Shown one piece after another: positions 1-11,169 of a stretch of 64,000 bases of DNA (position 1 is the first letter of the stretch; each line of letters opens with the position of its first letter). The notes beneath the pieces were generated by a model. It saw only the letters and a program-made list of their open reading frames with translations, did no database searches and was not told the origin of the DNA. The DNA comes from Sceloporus undulatus (Eukaryota; Chordata; Lepidosauria; Squamata; Phrynosomatidae): assembly GCF_019175285.1 (NCBI RefSeq), contig NC_056523.1, positions 123,139,896-123,203,895 on the forward strand. The letters run 5' to 3'. Both the position numbers and the translations under genes were made by a program.

Positions 1-600
1 TTGGTAGTCGGGTTCGGAGCCAGGGTAGGCAAAACAATGTCCTGACACATGTGGAAGGTAGAAACAACCTTGGGCAAGAAGGTAATGTCTGTCCTGAGAA
101 CTACCTTGTCCAAGTGGAATCTAAGGAAGGGCTGGTCCCGGCGTAAGGCACAAAGTTCACCCGCATGGCGGGCAGAGGTAATAGCCACCAAAAAAACCGT
201 TTTCCAGGTCACGAGTCTAATGTCTGTGGTGGCTAAAGGTTCAAACGGCCTAAACTGTAAGGCCCCCAACACAGTCTCGAGGCTCCAAGCCGGGGCCAGT
301 AAGGAAACTTGAGGATGTAAATTATTGCATCCCCTCAGAAACCCTTTAACTAGAGGGTCTTTGAAAAAAGAGGGCTTGCCCTCAAATTGGAAGAAGGAAC
401 AAATAGCCGACAGGTAACATTTGACAGACGTGAGGCAAAGGCCCGCGTCAACTAGGGACATCAGGAATTCCAGGACCAGCGGCGTCGTTACCTGGGCTGG
501 CGAGAGGTGTCTGTCTGACAGGAACCGAAGAAACTTGTTCCATTTCAGTCTATAGGATTTTTGGGTGGCTGGCTTCTGGGCCGCCAGGATGACCCTCCGT
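1..600 (-). mobile_element. DIRS tyrosine recombinase, amino-terminal part
   Basis: Reading the minus strand from about 600 to the left edge gives recombinase-like segments such as KFLRFLSDRHLSPAQV, KCYLSAICSFFQFEGKPSF and AITSARHAGELCALRRDQ. The last resembles the first catalytic-Arg region of phage-integrase-type recombinases. The remaining catalytic residues lie outside the window. Part of the fossil DIRS element. Confidence 0.7.
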
Positions 601-619
601 ACCGAAGCTGGCAACTGTG

Positions 620-2200
620 CTAGGGATGGATTCTCCATGCCACCAGGGGAAGGGTCTCGATGTCCGGGTGTCGAACTCGTCCTCCCTGGACCGTGAGCGT
701 CCGGGAGCAGAACTGGGGACAATGGGAGTTGTACATGGTTGCAAACAGGTCTATCTGTGGAGTTCCCCATCGGGTAAAGAGGTCGTGTACCGTCTCTGGA
801 TGGAGCCTCCACTCGTGAAATGACGACGGGGACCTGCTGAGTAGGTCTGCATAAGAGTTCTGGGCGCCTGGTAAGTGTATTGCTTGAAGTAAAATGTCCC
901 GGGCGATGCACCAGTCCCATATCCGGAGGGTGATGTCCAGGAGGGTGCGTGACCTGGTGCCTCCCTGTTTGTTCAGGTAGTACACCACCGTAGTGTTGTC
1001 TGTCCTGAGCTGGATGACCTTGCCCGAGAGTGAGGACTCGAAGGCCCTTAAGGCCTTTTCTACCGCCAACAGTTCTAGTGCGTTGATGTGGAACATCTTT
1101 TCGTCCAGGGACCAGATACCTTTGGCCCACAGGTCCAGAGCGTGGGCTCTCTATCCTTCTTCGGATGCGTCTGTGGTGAGCACCAACTCTGGATGGGGCA
1201 GTGAAAAGGGCATGCCGACGCAGACATTGTGGGAGTCGAGCCACCAACAGAGGGAGCGTGTGACTGGTCTCGGGATGGTCAGTCTGCGAGACGGGGGGTC
1301 TCTTTCGAGGTCGAACGTCGACAGGAACCATGACTGTAGGGGTCGAGATCGAAGTCTTGCCCATGGTGTGACGAATGTTGTCGATGCCATGTGACCCAGG
1401 GCCACCTGGATGTCCCTGGCTGTTACAGTGCATCGGTTGATGGCTCGGACCAGAGCGTGGAAACGGTCTGGAGGTAGGTATGCCGTGCAGTCGTTCGAGT
1501 CGAGGATAGACCCTATGAACCTTATCTGCTTGGTGGGGAACAGTTGGGATTTCTCGAGGTTGACCACCAGTCCCAGGTCCTGCAAGAGCTGGAGCGCCTC
1601 TGAGGTGTGTCGCTGCAGTTCTTGACGTGAAGGGGCCACGAAGAGCCAATCGTCTAGGTACGGGAAGACCCTCATGCCACGGCGGTGCAGATGGGATATC
1701 ATGGGTGCCATGCACTTGGTGAAGATACGAGGCGCTGTAGACAGGCCGAAGGGGAGGACGTTGTATCTGTAGACGTCCGTCCCGACGGCGAAGGCCAGGA
1801 ACCTGCGGTGGGACTCTCGGATGCTGACATGGAAGTAAGCGTCCTTTAGGTCGATTGTTGCAAACCACAGGTCCTGTTGTAACAGAGGTAGAATAGAGGC
1901 AAGCGTTACCATCCGGAAGCGACGATAAGACAGGTAAGCATTCAATTGTCTAAGGTCCAGTATAGGCCTGATACCTCCATCTGGCTTAGGGACCGTAAAA
2001 TAACGGGAGAAGAAGCATCTGGGAATGTCGATAGGGTCGACAGGGGAGATGGCGCCTTTGGCCAAAAGAGTGCGTACTTCGTCGAGAAGGGTGTCTGAGG
2101 GGTGTGTGGACAGGACAGCTCCAGTTGGTGGGAGCTCTTTGAATTCAAGGGCATAACCCCTACAGACGATGGTGAGGGCCCAAGAATTGGTGGTAATCAA
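620..2200 (-). mobile_element. DIRS reverse transcriptase and RNase H region
   Basis: The RT palm motifs are easy to see: TVPKPDGGIRPILDLRQLN, then FATIDLKDAYFHV, then LPFGLSTAPRIFTK, then the catalytic-site region FPYLDDWL. Downstream, an RNase H-like domain carries ALELLAVEKAL and LRTDNTTVVYYLNKQGG, as in DIRS and related elements. It overlaps the carboxyl end of the gag-like frame, which is common in this family. Confidence 0.85.
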
Positions 2201-2278
2201 GGCCCAGGTGGTGGAAAAAGGCCTCAGCCTGTCAAGGAAGGACGGAACAGAAGGAGTGACGGAGTACGCTGCGTCTCT

Positions 2279-4666
2279 TCAGGTCCGTTTTTTGTTCTGA
2301 TCCGAATCCTGCCTCCTATAGTATTTCTTGTACTTGGGCCCCGACCGGTGGCCCGAGGAGGAAGAAGATTGGGACGGGAAACGCTGCCTGGACTGCTCCT
2401 GGCGCTGGAAGGGCCGATCCTGCTGGTAGGGTCTCTGGCCCTGGCCATACCACTGGCGTACACCCGTGAAGCGCTTGCAGGAAGATGACTGGGGAGAGGA
2501 TAACATACCGTGCTTTTTTGCCGCGGTCCTCATCCTATATTTGAAGTTGAGCCTCTCGTCAGTTTCGCGATGGAAGAGGCCTTCCTCATCGAAGGGCATG
2601 TCCTCGATGGTCGTGCGGGAGTTCTGATTTAGGTCCGAAGACCTTAGCCAAGTGTGTCTGTGGAGTGCTATGGCGGCGGCCATGGATTTTGCAGAGCAGT
2701 CGGTGGCATGCCTGGCCGAGGTGATTAGCCATCCTCCGATTGAATGGGCCTCATTGCGGACCTCCGAGAGGATTGCTTGGGAGTCATCAGGCAGGTCCGG
2801 AACGAGAGGGGAGACCTTCTCCATGAGCCACTGGATATACGCACCCATGCATGCGTTGTAGTTGGCTACCCTCATGCCCAGAGCCGAGGAGAAGTAAGCC
2901 TTTTTGGCTAGGGCGTCAATTTTCTTGGCTTCTCTGTCCGAGGGCATCAGGGAGGCCTTCGGGGTCGACGCACGCTGGGATCCCTCCACGATGGCCGAAT
3001 TATGTTTGGGGTGTCCAAACAGCCATGATGGAGTGGTCGGCGAGATTCTGTAGAGGGACTCAACCTTCCTGTTGTTGGATGCCGTCGATGAGGGGGTTTC
3101 CCAGGAACGCCTGGCCAACTTTTCCAGAGAGGGAAGGAGAGGGATTGCTGGTGGGGTTGGCAATTTGCCATGGACTAGTCTTTCAATCGGGTCCGACGCC
3201 TCCTCCTCGGTCTGGGAGATCTTGATGTCCAGAGCATTACTCATTTTGATGACATGCTCAGCGAAGGTCCGGACGTTGTCGGACGGTGATACTGCGCCAG
3301 GCTGGGCAAAATCCTGGTTGGTCGACTGATAGTCATCATCTCGGGAGGACAGTGAGTCACCTCTAGGACGATACCAAGCCCGGGAAGCTGTCTCTTCGTC
3401 CGATTCGAGGTCCACGACGTTCGGATCGGTGGTAGCTTCTCCCCAACGGGGTGAAAACGCCGACGCCCTGGAGGGTCTGGAAGAGGCTCTTGGTCTGGAT
3501 CTCTGAACCCGAGGTTCGAAGAGGGAGTCAACATCATCCCGGGGGACCAGCTTGTAGTATCTGTCCGTCTCGGTGTCATAGTAGTACTCCGGTTGCGGGT
3601 CTCGAGATGACGACGGTGAAACAACACGGCACATGCGAGTCGGCATTGGAGTGAGGGAACGACGACCATCCCTGGAACTAGCGGGAGAAGCAGGCTCCGG
3701 GACATCCTCTGACATATGGTGAGAGGTGGGAAGAGGCCGGGAGCTTGGCGGCGAGTCGAGGCGGCCATCCGAGCGGCTGCCGTCAGTTTGGGGAGCCTTG
3801 GAGACCAAGCTCCTAGCCGATCTAGATGCCAGTCGTGGATCTGATGGTCGATGATCGGCATCTGACGCCCTGCGGTCGGTCTCCACGCGCCCTCGGTCAA
3901 AGTCTGAGTGGTCCTGGGGCACCTCCCTCTGGGGGTCCCGATCGCCGGAATGACGTCGCTTCGAAGCAGAGTGGTCTCCCTCTAAAGAGGAGGTGCGGGG
4001 CCTCTTAGATGATGAAGGGGTCCCCGTCTGCATCGGTGACTTGCCCGAGCCCGAAGGCATCGGGGTCTTGATGGTCGAGGGCCTCGAAGCGGAACCCGAC
4101 TTCGAAGTGGAGGAAGTGGGTGCCTTCGGGACTGAGGATCTCGAGGCAGAACCCTTATGGGAGCTCGAGTCCTTGTCGGTGTCACGACCCTCCTTAGAGC
4201 CTTTCTTATGTTTTTTGTCGTTCTTCGGGGCCCGAGGGACTTCTTCCGACGGATCACGCTCAGGAGGGGCCAGAGTGGTAGGAGCGCCCACAGCGAGGGT
4301 TGATGGGGCAGCAGGTGGTGGTTGCGTTGGAGCCTCGGCAAGGGTCGGCAAAGGGGTCGCGGTGGAAGAAGAAGCCCCCACAAACGACATTGCCCCCGAG
4401 GTGAAGACCTTAGTGTATATCGCGGCCTTCAACCTGGTCTCTCGATTTTTCCTCGCCTGGGGGGTTAGAGACTTGCACAAGGCGCAAGACGCAGGGACGT
4501 GTGTCTCTCCCAGGCAGAAGAGGCAGGACGAATGGGGATCCTGGCCGGGAATCTTACCCCCACACACGGAGCACTTCTTAAAGGGCACCGATGGCATGAT
4601 CCGGAGAGTGAAGTCAGACGGTCCGGTTTTGCAACGAGCGAGGAAGACGAGCCGAGGGATAAACAA
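2279..4666 (-). mobile_element. DIRS gag-like ORF
   Basis: A 795-codon open frame. Near its amino end is a Cys-rich cluster (CSVCGGKIPG and CLFCLGETH), followed by a long Ser/Pro/Arg-rich low-complexity region and a conserved-looking C-terminal third. The Met beginning MPSVPFKKC (about residue 24) is a more likely start than the first Met. The arrangement matches the first ORF of vertebrate DIRS elements. Part of the fossil above, not a host gene. Confidence 0.8.
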
Positions 4667-4993
4667 GCGCGAGGTCTAACAGTCCGAGTCTAAGCCAAAA
4701 TCAGTTGAAGGGCAGGGCAGAGAAGAGTCAAAAAACGGTCCGAGGTCAAAATTTCCAGTGATTCCTTATTGAGATAAAGAGCGAAGTTCCTAATGGCAGC
4801 TAACGCGGCGGAAAAAAGGAACTGGGGAAAAGAGCGGGAACAGAGGTTTTATAGGGGATGGGCGGGGTTACCGCCAAAAAGTTTCAACATGTTGCAAAGT
4901 GTACTTTGCCTAGTGATTCCAGAAGTTTCCGAAGGCACTGCGCAGGCGCAGTACAACCCATTTGTATGATTCGCAGAGACCATGAAGAAGAAG

Positions 4994-6570
4994 GTAAAAT
5001 ATCCACTTTGGTGTGGAGAAAGCTGTGCAGAGAGTAGGCCAAAGCCAGGAGGAGAAAGAAGCTATTATCAATAATAAGGAGAATCACATGGAGCTAGCAG
5101 TCTTCTGTATACCTGGTCTGTGACAGCCCCAGGTCAAATTTGGATCTAACATTTGGTCATTAAGAATACAATTTATGTTCTGGCCAGGTGACACAAAGAG
5201 AGGGGGAAGTATGGCATATTGGGCAGAGAGATGAAAACACTTAGGACAAGATTTTTCAAGCAACACTCTTCCTGTTCCCACTTTTGAAATTCAGAACTAA
5301 CTGTCTTGTCCAATACACACACACACGCATGCACACACACCAAAAAAAAAAAAAAAATCAAAGGTGGGAAAAACACTCTCTTTACTTTAAGCCTTTCTTA
5401 AATATTTCTCATTATTACAGGTAACAGACCATGCAAAATGCTACAGCTGTGGGCACATCAGCATTGTCTACACCAAGGTCAGGAAAAAATGGTATCTTGA
5501 AAAGCTGAGTTGCAAAATGGGACTATACAGTGCCACAAAGTAGGCTTTTCTGTGGAAGCTATCAGTAAGGAATAAAAGTTATTTTGTAAGCTTAAGTTTT
5601 AAGTAACCCTATTTAAATAGTTTGAATCACAGCACTGTAGCAACAGAAGGGAAGCCAGAAGGCCATATAGGTTCAGCTGTATGCCCGGAAGCAGAGGATT
5701 CTCTCCAACATCCATACTACAATAAAGCTGAAACTGGGCAAAGAAGTGACCAACAACCAGGTCACACACGTGCTCATAGATTCTCTCTCCAATACTTCAC
5801 AATACAAAATAATAACTACTCTGCTAAGATTAAGGACTATATAAGAGGGCAAATAACAGGAGCATTAGTTTCTGCTTGTTGAGGGCTAAAATATCTTTCT
5901 CCCTTGAGAATTTGTAATGACAGAGCTGTCCATGTTGAAAGAACCCAAAGTTCATTATAGCTTCCAGTATTAAGTCACGACCCTCCAAATCCAAATGTTC
6001 CTAAGAGACTAGCCCAGCTCTATATAGGTCTGTTTTTAAATTGCTTTGCAGTGGCTTCTATAAATGCTTGTTTTGTTTTTTGTATTTTTGCATATTGCTA
6101 CTTTTATTGCATTTTACAATTCTTGTAAATTGTCTTGAACTCTCTGAGGAAAGGTGAGGGTGTAAACTGATAAGGTATGGTAGGTGAGCCACAGTACAAC
6201 TGTCTGCAGTCAGAGAGTATGGTAAGTTTTGTAACAGTAAATCAAGAGAATCTCAGCAACTGTCACACATGGTCATGTCCTTCAATGGTTCTCCAAAGCA
6301 AAAACATCACATTTTGCACCCATATCCCACACCTACAATTTAATCCAATGCAATAATCCCTAAACTTGTCACAACAGTGTTTGACTAGGCTATACATGGG
6401 TTATCTCCCCCTCCCCCATAATTGTTTATTATCATAAACAAACAGTAAGGCATCTCAAGGGCCATAAGAAAGCAAAAACCTAAGGTTGTGGGAACATACT
6501 CATCCAAGGCAGATATGCCGACATCTTATGTCTGCATGAAAGAACTGTCAATACCCCAGTACTGTGTACA
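4994..6570. other. Intergenic DNA without a recognised gene
   Basis: AT-rich unique-looking sequence with a CA/A-rich simple repeat at 5,316-5,357 and a weak zinc-knuckle-like patch near 5,425-5,490 (see findings). About 6,030-6,180 looks like worn LINE 3' tail. No open frame here has recognisable content. Confidence 0.5.
5316..5357. repeat. (CA)n followed by poly-A microsatellite
   Basis: An imperfect CACACA run is followed by about 17 A residues. Simple repeat seen directly. Confidence 0.9.
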
Positions 6571-6825
6571 TGTATAATAATAATAATAATACTTATTATT
6601 TCTTACTTGCCTCTCCCCATGGAATCTGGTGGGTAACAACAATTAACAAATAATAAACATCAATTAAAACCACATTAGTTAAAATACACATCAGTTTAAA
6701 AGAATAAATAAGACAGATGCATTTTAAAACCATCCACTTTTAAAATTCACAATTTAAAAATTATTTGGATAAGCCTGCTGGAAAAAAAACTGGTCTTTAA
6801 GGCTGTTTTAAATTCAGACAGGGTA

Positions 6826-7080
6826 CAGTGGTACCCCGGGATACGAATTACCCAGCTTACGAATTTTTCGGGATACGAAAAAATCCCATAGGGATTTATT
6901 GTTTCGGCTTACGAAGGTTTTTTCGGGTTACGAAAAAACCTCGGCGCTATTTTCAATGGAGCCGCGGCAGAGCCGCGGCTTTTTTTCCATTAGCGCCTAT
7001 GGCAATTCAGGTTACGAAGGTTTTTCGGGTTACGAAATTAGCCGCGGAACGAATTAATTTCGTAACCCGAGGTACCACTG
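6826..7080. mobile_element. Palindromic Tc1/mariner (pogo/Tigger-like) MITE, copy 1
   Basis: A 255-bp element with inverted ends CAGTGGTACCCCGGG and CTCGGGTTACGAAAT-type sequence (right end ...GGTACCACTG), flanked by TA on both sides. The interior is CpG-rich and made of repeated TTACGAA and GGATACGAA words. The CAGTGGTACC ends and TA target duplication match the pogo/Tigger branch of Tc1/mariner. It has no coding capacity. Four related copies lie elsewhere in the window. Confidence 0.85.
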
Positions 7081-7166
7081 TACTCAACTGTCAAATTTCT
7101 TCCGGCAGGTCATTCCACAGTCTGGGGTGGCTGAAGAAGAAGTCCTCTGAATGACAGTTGGCAGCC

Positions 7167-7305
7167 TAGTCCTGCCATAATTGTCCACTTTTACCAGGGA
7201 CAAAATGTGGAACAAATTCAAGACCAAACTGCAGGACAACTGCAGGACAAAACTCAGCCCAAAATGTAGGACATTGAAGAAAAATGCTGACTGGAGTAAA
7301 TGTCC
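7167..7305. mobile_element. One arm of the TAGGGTTGCCATA-type hAT element
   Basis: Begins with a worn TAGTCCTGCCATAATTGTCC and continues with words such as CAGGGACAAAATG and AACTCAGCCCAAAATGTAGG. These also make up the palindrome at 36,382-36,607. Only one arm is present here, inside the L2 fragment. Confidence 0.55.
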
Positions 7306-7515
7306 ACCAGAGGACCTGACTGTACAAAATGGATTATACGGGTGGAGGCGATCCTGTAGACAACCTGGACCCAAGCCATGTAGGGCATTAAAAGTAGTAA
7401 CAAACCCTTTTTGCCCTGCCTGGAAACTAATTAGCAGCCAGTGGAGTGATTCTAATATTGGTGTGGCAATATCACTCCTAGAAGTCCCAATAATCAATCT
7501 GGCTGCAAGTATATA

Positions 7516-7769
7516 CAGTGGTACCCCGGGTTACGAATTTAATTCGTTCCGGGGCGCCATTCGTAACCCGAAAACCTTCGCAAGCCGAAAAAGCCATAGG
7601 CGCTAGCGCAGGAAAGCCGCGATTTCGTGCGAAAAAGCGCCGAAAAGCACCAAAAATTTTTTCGTAACCCGAAATAACCTTCGTAATCCGGAACAGTTTT
7701 TTTCTATGGATTTTTTTCGTATCCCGGGAATTTCGTAAGGCGGTGCTTTCGTATCTCGGGGTACCACTG
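7516..7769. mobile_element. Palindromic Tc1/mariner (pogo/Tigger-like) MITE, copy 2
   Basis: 254 bp with CAGTGGTACCCCGGGTTACG at the left and CGGGGTACCACTG at the right, flanked by TA. It sits about 435 bp from copy 1, at the edge of the same L2 fragment. Internally it shares the GTGCGAAAAAGCGCCGAAAA block with copies 3 and 5. Confidence 0.85.
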
Positions 7770-7904
7770 TACTCTGAATGTAATTTATACACATACAGAT
7801 AAGAGTGTTATATTTTACTGTAAAACACTGCCTCTTTTTCCTGTTTGCTAAGAAACTTTATAAAGAACATAAATCTGCTACCATACAAGACACTTTGTCT
7901 ATGA

Positions 7905-8079
7905 CAGTGCTTCTCAATTATTTTCTGTCATGCCCCCCCCCCCAAGAAGAAAACATTTTGCACCCCCCCCGCGACTGTAAATAGAATCATTTGTCTATAA
8001 AATTGTTATAAGTACACCTCTGCATAACAGAGCCTCGCACCCCCCCTGGAGGGCCCGCCCCACTATTTGAGAAAGGCTG
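7905..8079. mobile_element. Non-autonomous hAT element with an 8-bp target duplication
   Basis: Ends are CAGTGCTTCTCAA and TTGAGAAAGGCTG (imperfect inverted repeats). A perfect 8-bp duplication, GTCTATGA, flanks it at 7,897-7,904 and 8,080-8,087. The 8-bp duplication and CAGTG-type ends are diagnostic of hAT. The interior holds C-rich runs and no ORF. Confidence 0.85.
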
Positions 8080-8089
8080 GTCTATGATA

Positions 8090-9030
8090 ACCCATCTAAG
8101 GTTCAGTGGCTATTAGCAATGAGGAAGACTACTCTTTGCAGGACATTCTTATTTCTTAATCCATGCTTTTTACACTAAGATTATTTCAACAAGCTTCATT
8201 ACCTGTCAACAAGAGACATCGTAACAAAATGCGAAGTTTCACAGTGGATTCCTTGAGATATTTTGATATTATAAAGTACTGCAAAAGTTATGGAGAAGTG
8301 ACAAGATACAAATATGGCTCTACAGAGTGTGGAAAGTGATCAGTGTTTTACTGGAACAAACAGGGCTTTAATAAGAATTAAAATGAATTATTATTATTCA
8401 ACATGTGAGAAATAGGCCCTAAGTCAGCAAAGCTGGTTTGCAAGTCCACTGAGACCTTTCAGCTCTCCAGTCTAAGAAGGAATAAAGAACTCTCTGTGAC
8501 ACCACAGATCATTCTCTCCAGTGGGATGCAGAGCTCTGCTTCATAGGTAATGTCCATTTAAGACAAACATCATGTGGATTAGAGATAAGAAACAGCATGA
8601 ATTTAAATGGAGGTTTTTGCTAAAAGACAAAGAAAACAGTCACATACAGTACTTTTTATTACTTCACATGTGCCAACGTGGGGGCAGGTTAATGCTGGGT
8701 GGAATGTTAAACACTAAAAATGAATTTTCTTTTTTTTCCTTTTTTACTAAGGATAAAAGGTACTTTGTCCTGCCAGGGATCATGTTTTTCCAACAGCTGC
8801 CTTTAAAAACCTGTCTGTCACAAAGCACACTGAAGAGATATATGTAGTGTGAGGAATGATTCTGTGAAGATGGAGACAGAGAGGGCAGACCCTGGGCTCT
8901 GAAGATGTAGCATAGTGACTGTTGCTTTCTGAAATCCCCACATATGTAGGATGGAACTGAAATATCATTTCAAGACAGGTTAAGAGGGACAACACAGCTA
9001 GGACAATTACATTTAACTTCCCCATGCAGA
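8090..9030. other. Intergenic DNA, nothing recognised
   Basis: AT-rich sequence with no gene, clear repeat family or conserved site that I can identify on either strand. Confidence 0.5.
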
Positions 9031-9032
9031 GT

Positions 9033-9720
9033 TATTATTATTATTATTATTATTAAACTTTATTTCTAAAGCGCTGTAATTATACACAGCGCTGTACAAA
9101 GTCGGTAAAATTAGGAGTAAATAAAAGCCTGCCCAAGGCGTACATTCTAAGATAATAACAATTAAAAGAGGAATAGATAAAATTACCATATAGAAAGGAA
9201 AAAAACAGATTAAAAACATCAAATATCAAACAAATCACATCACATCAAATATTGTCAGACAGCCAGATAACAATCACAAATTCCCTGAGAACGCTTCCCT
9301 AAACAATATGATTTTCAACTCAGCCTTAAAGCTGGTTAGGGAAGTGATGAGCCATGCATGCAGAGGAAGAAGGTTCCAGGAATGAGGGGCAGCAAGAGAG
9401 AAGGGACGGATCCGGGATGGGGCAGAGGAGATCCTGGGTTGAAAGAGGAGACTTTGGCTACCAGAGCGGAGAGTGCGAGTAGGGATGTAGGGAGAGAGAA
9501 GATTGGTTAAATAAAGAGGGGCCAGCCCATGCAGGGCTTTAAAGGTGAGTAGCAAAAGTTTGTACCTGATGCGGAAAGGAAGAGGGAGCCAGTGAAGGGA
9601 AGACAACAGAGGGGAGACATGATCATAACGGCGAGCGAGTGAAATAATGCGTGCAGCTGAATGCTGAACAGAAATTAATGGGTGGAGGTGAGAGAGAGGA
9701 AGCCCTAAAGTTTTGCATTT
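9033..9720 (-). mobile_element. L2-clade LINE 3' fragment with (TTA)n tail
   Basis: On the minus strand the LINE ORF end reads LHWLPLPFRIRYKLLLLTFK then ALHGLAPLYLTNLLSPYIP and ends about 9,274. This is the usual C-terminal segment of L2/CR1-group reverse transcriptase ORFs. A short 3' untranslated region follows, with CAGCGCTGT words, and a (TAA)n tail at 9,033-9,053. The upstream part is truncated. Confidence 0.8.
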
Positions 9721-10076
9721 AGATTGTGGTGCAGGATTTGTCTAAGATCTTTGGTCTATATTTCGGTTAAATTTTAAAAAATCATCCCAAAGCTAGAAGT
9801 TTTAAAAGCCTTCTATTTTCATACAAAACTGGAAGTCTTCTTTTAACTTGGGAAACGCATACCTCAATTAACAATGCCTTTGTCAAAGAAGCTCCTTTCT
9901 GCAAAGCCTTTTAATGCTCCCAGCCTCTGTTTTCTTCCTTATCCTCTGTCCATGCTAGAGTAAGAAAGGCATCTTCTTGCTCAGTTTCAGGCAGTAATGC
10001 CTTGTGTTCACCATGAGTGGCCCTGAAAAGTCCACTGTATGGATATTGCTGAATTGGAAACGCTTTCCAAAAATAG

Positions 10077-10605
10077 TAAAGGTGGAGTATCCCTTATTCT
10101 AAATGCTTGGGACCAAAAGTGTTCTGCATCTCAGATTTTTTTGGATTTTGAATATATTGTATGTACATAATGGAAATGGGAAATGGGACCCAAGTCTGAA
10201 CACAAAATTTATGTTTCATATAGACTTTATACACATACCCTGAAGGTAATTTTACACAATATTTTAAAATAATTTTGTGCATGAAACTAAGGCCATATCA
10301 GCACTGCAGAATTAATGCATTTTGACACTGCCTTAACTGATTGATGCTATGGAATTCTGAGATTTGTAGTTTTGTGAGATATTCAGCCTTCTGTGTCAGA
10401 GTTCTGGTGCCACCACAAACTACAAATCTCAGGATTCCATAGCATTCACCTATGGACGTTAAAGTGGTGTCAAAATGCATTATTTCTGCAGCTCAGGGGC
10501 TGCATCAGACAGTAAGAGTGTCACTATCTCAGCAACCCACGAATGTAGTTTTGCTTTTTGGAGTATTTCAGATTTTGGAATTCTGGATAAGGGAAGCTCA
10601 GCCTG
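10077..10605. mobile_element. Tigger-like DNA transposon fragment, split by a MITE
   Basis: Ends read GGTGGAGTATCCCTTATTC on the left and GGATAAGGGAAGCTCAGCC on the right. Inside are GGGACCCAAGTCTGAACAC, CCTGAAGGTAATTTTACACA and TGTCACTATCTCAGC. These are words shared with amniote TcMar-Tigger derivatives as I recall them. The two halves (to about 10,286 and from about 10,500) read as one element interrupted by the 10,287-10,499 insertion. Confidence 0.65.
10287..10499. mobile_element. Palindromic MITE (family 'CACTGCAGAA'), nested in the Tigger fragment
   Basis: The left arm has CACTGCAGAATTAATGC, TTTGACACTGCC and ATTCTGAGATTTGTAG. The right arm mirrors them with ACAAATCTCAGGATTCC, AAAGTGGTGTCAAAATGC and ATTATTTCTGCAG. 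Related copies occur at 21,290, 24,711, 27,530, 35,838 and 37,265. The superfamily is not certain; hAT is plausible, but no clean target duplication is visible. Confidence 0.75.
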
Positions 10606-10639
10606 TCTACTTGTGGGGTGAAAAAACCATAACAATGGA

Positions 10640-10735
10640 GATGGGGGTGGGGGATATGAAAATTGTCCTAATTGCCGCTTTGATCAGGTTTTGGAAAAGC
10701 GGGATACAAATAAACTATATTATATTATTATTATT
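10640..10735 (+). mobile_element. L2-like LINE 3' tail
   Basis: The tail has GCCGCTTTGATCAGG, GAAAAGCGGGATACAAATAA and a (TTA)n end, the usual 3' end of reptile L2-group LINEs. Very short and 5'-truncated. Confidence 0.6.
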
Positions 10736-11169
10736 AATTTCATTATTTAAAAATATACCACATTTGTATTTAACAACCAGCTGCAATGGTTTTCTCTGCT
10801 TCCTACCCTGTCTTAAATTCCCTCCCAGGGAGTAAGACAAAAGCAGAGGAACCCGATATCAACATGGGAAGGTTCTCTATAGTCCCACTGCACTCTGCTG
10901 AGCTGGATGGGACACTTTGAGACCACCTTTAATGCCATAACATTTGCTGCTGCCACCCAATGACTGTTGGGATATTGCTGGGACTGCTACTGGTAATTGA
11001 CAACCAGTGAGACACTAGCCGAGTTAAGGCCGTGAAAAGGGGTGTAAAGAAGCAGAGTACTTAAGGAAAAGGTTTATTATAAAGTACTGTAAATAACATT
11101 CAAGAGCAAAACATGGAGGACAACTGGTTCTCCAGGCACAAACGTAAAGGATCTAACATACCCCAAACC

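Larger units (their letters stand above)
1..4993 (-). mobile_element. DIRS-family tyrosine-recombinase retrotransposon (fossil), cut by the window edge
   Basis: The order on the minus strand is an upstream terminal region (about 4,700-4,993), a gag-like ORF, a reverse transcriptase with RNase H, and the first part of a tyrosine recombinase that runs off the left edge. The lack of an integrase and the presence of a recombinase of the phage-integrase type place it in DIRS rather than Gypsy or Copia. The long open gag and RT frames suggest a young copy. It is largely whole with about one visible break, but the window ends before the element does. The right limit near 4,993 is an estimate from where repeat-like sequence ends. 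Confidence 0.88.
6575..7515 (-). mobile_element. L2-clade LINE 3' fragment, with two younger insertions
   Basis: Reverse-oriented L2-like sequence. An (ATA)n tail lies near 6,575. Sequence corresponding to the C-terminal part of the LINE ORF appears at 7,081-7,160 and 7,310-7,512; the part around 7,330-7,450 matches the family segment on thymidine-rich 'WLPV...YKVL...ALHGLGP' type. The same segment is better preserved at 29,276-29,761. The fragment is split by the MITE at 6,826-7,080 and by a hAT-like piece at about 7,167-7,305. Confidence 0.65.

Noticed and set aside
2102-4693. Plus-strand frames of up to 228 codons
   Set aside because: They are shadows of the DIRS gag-like frame on the minus strand.
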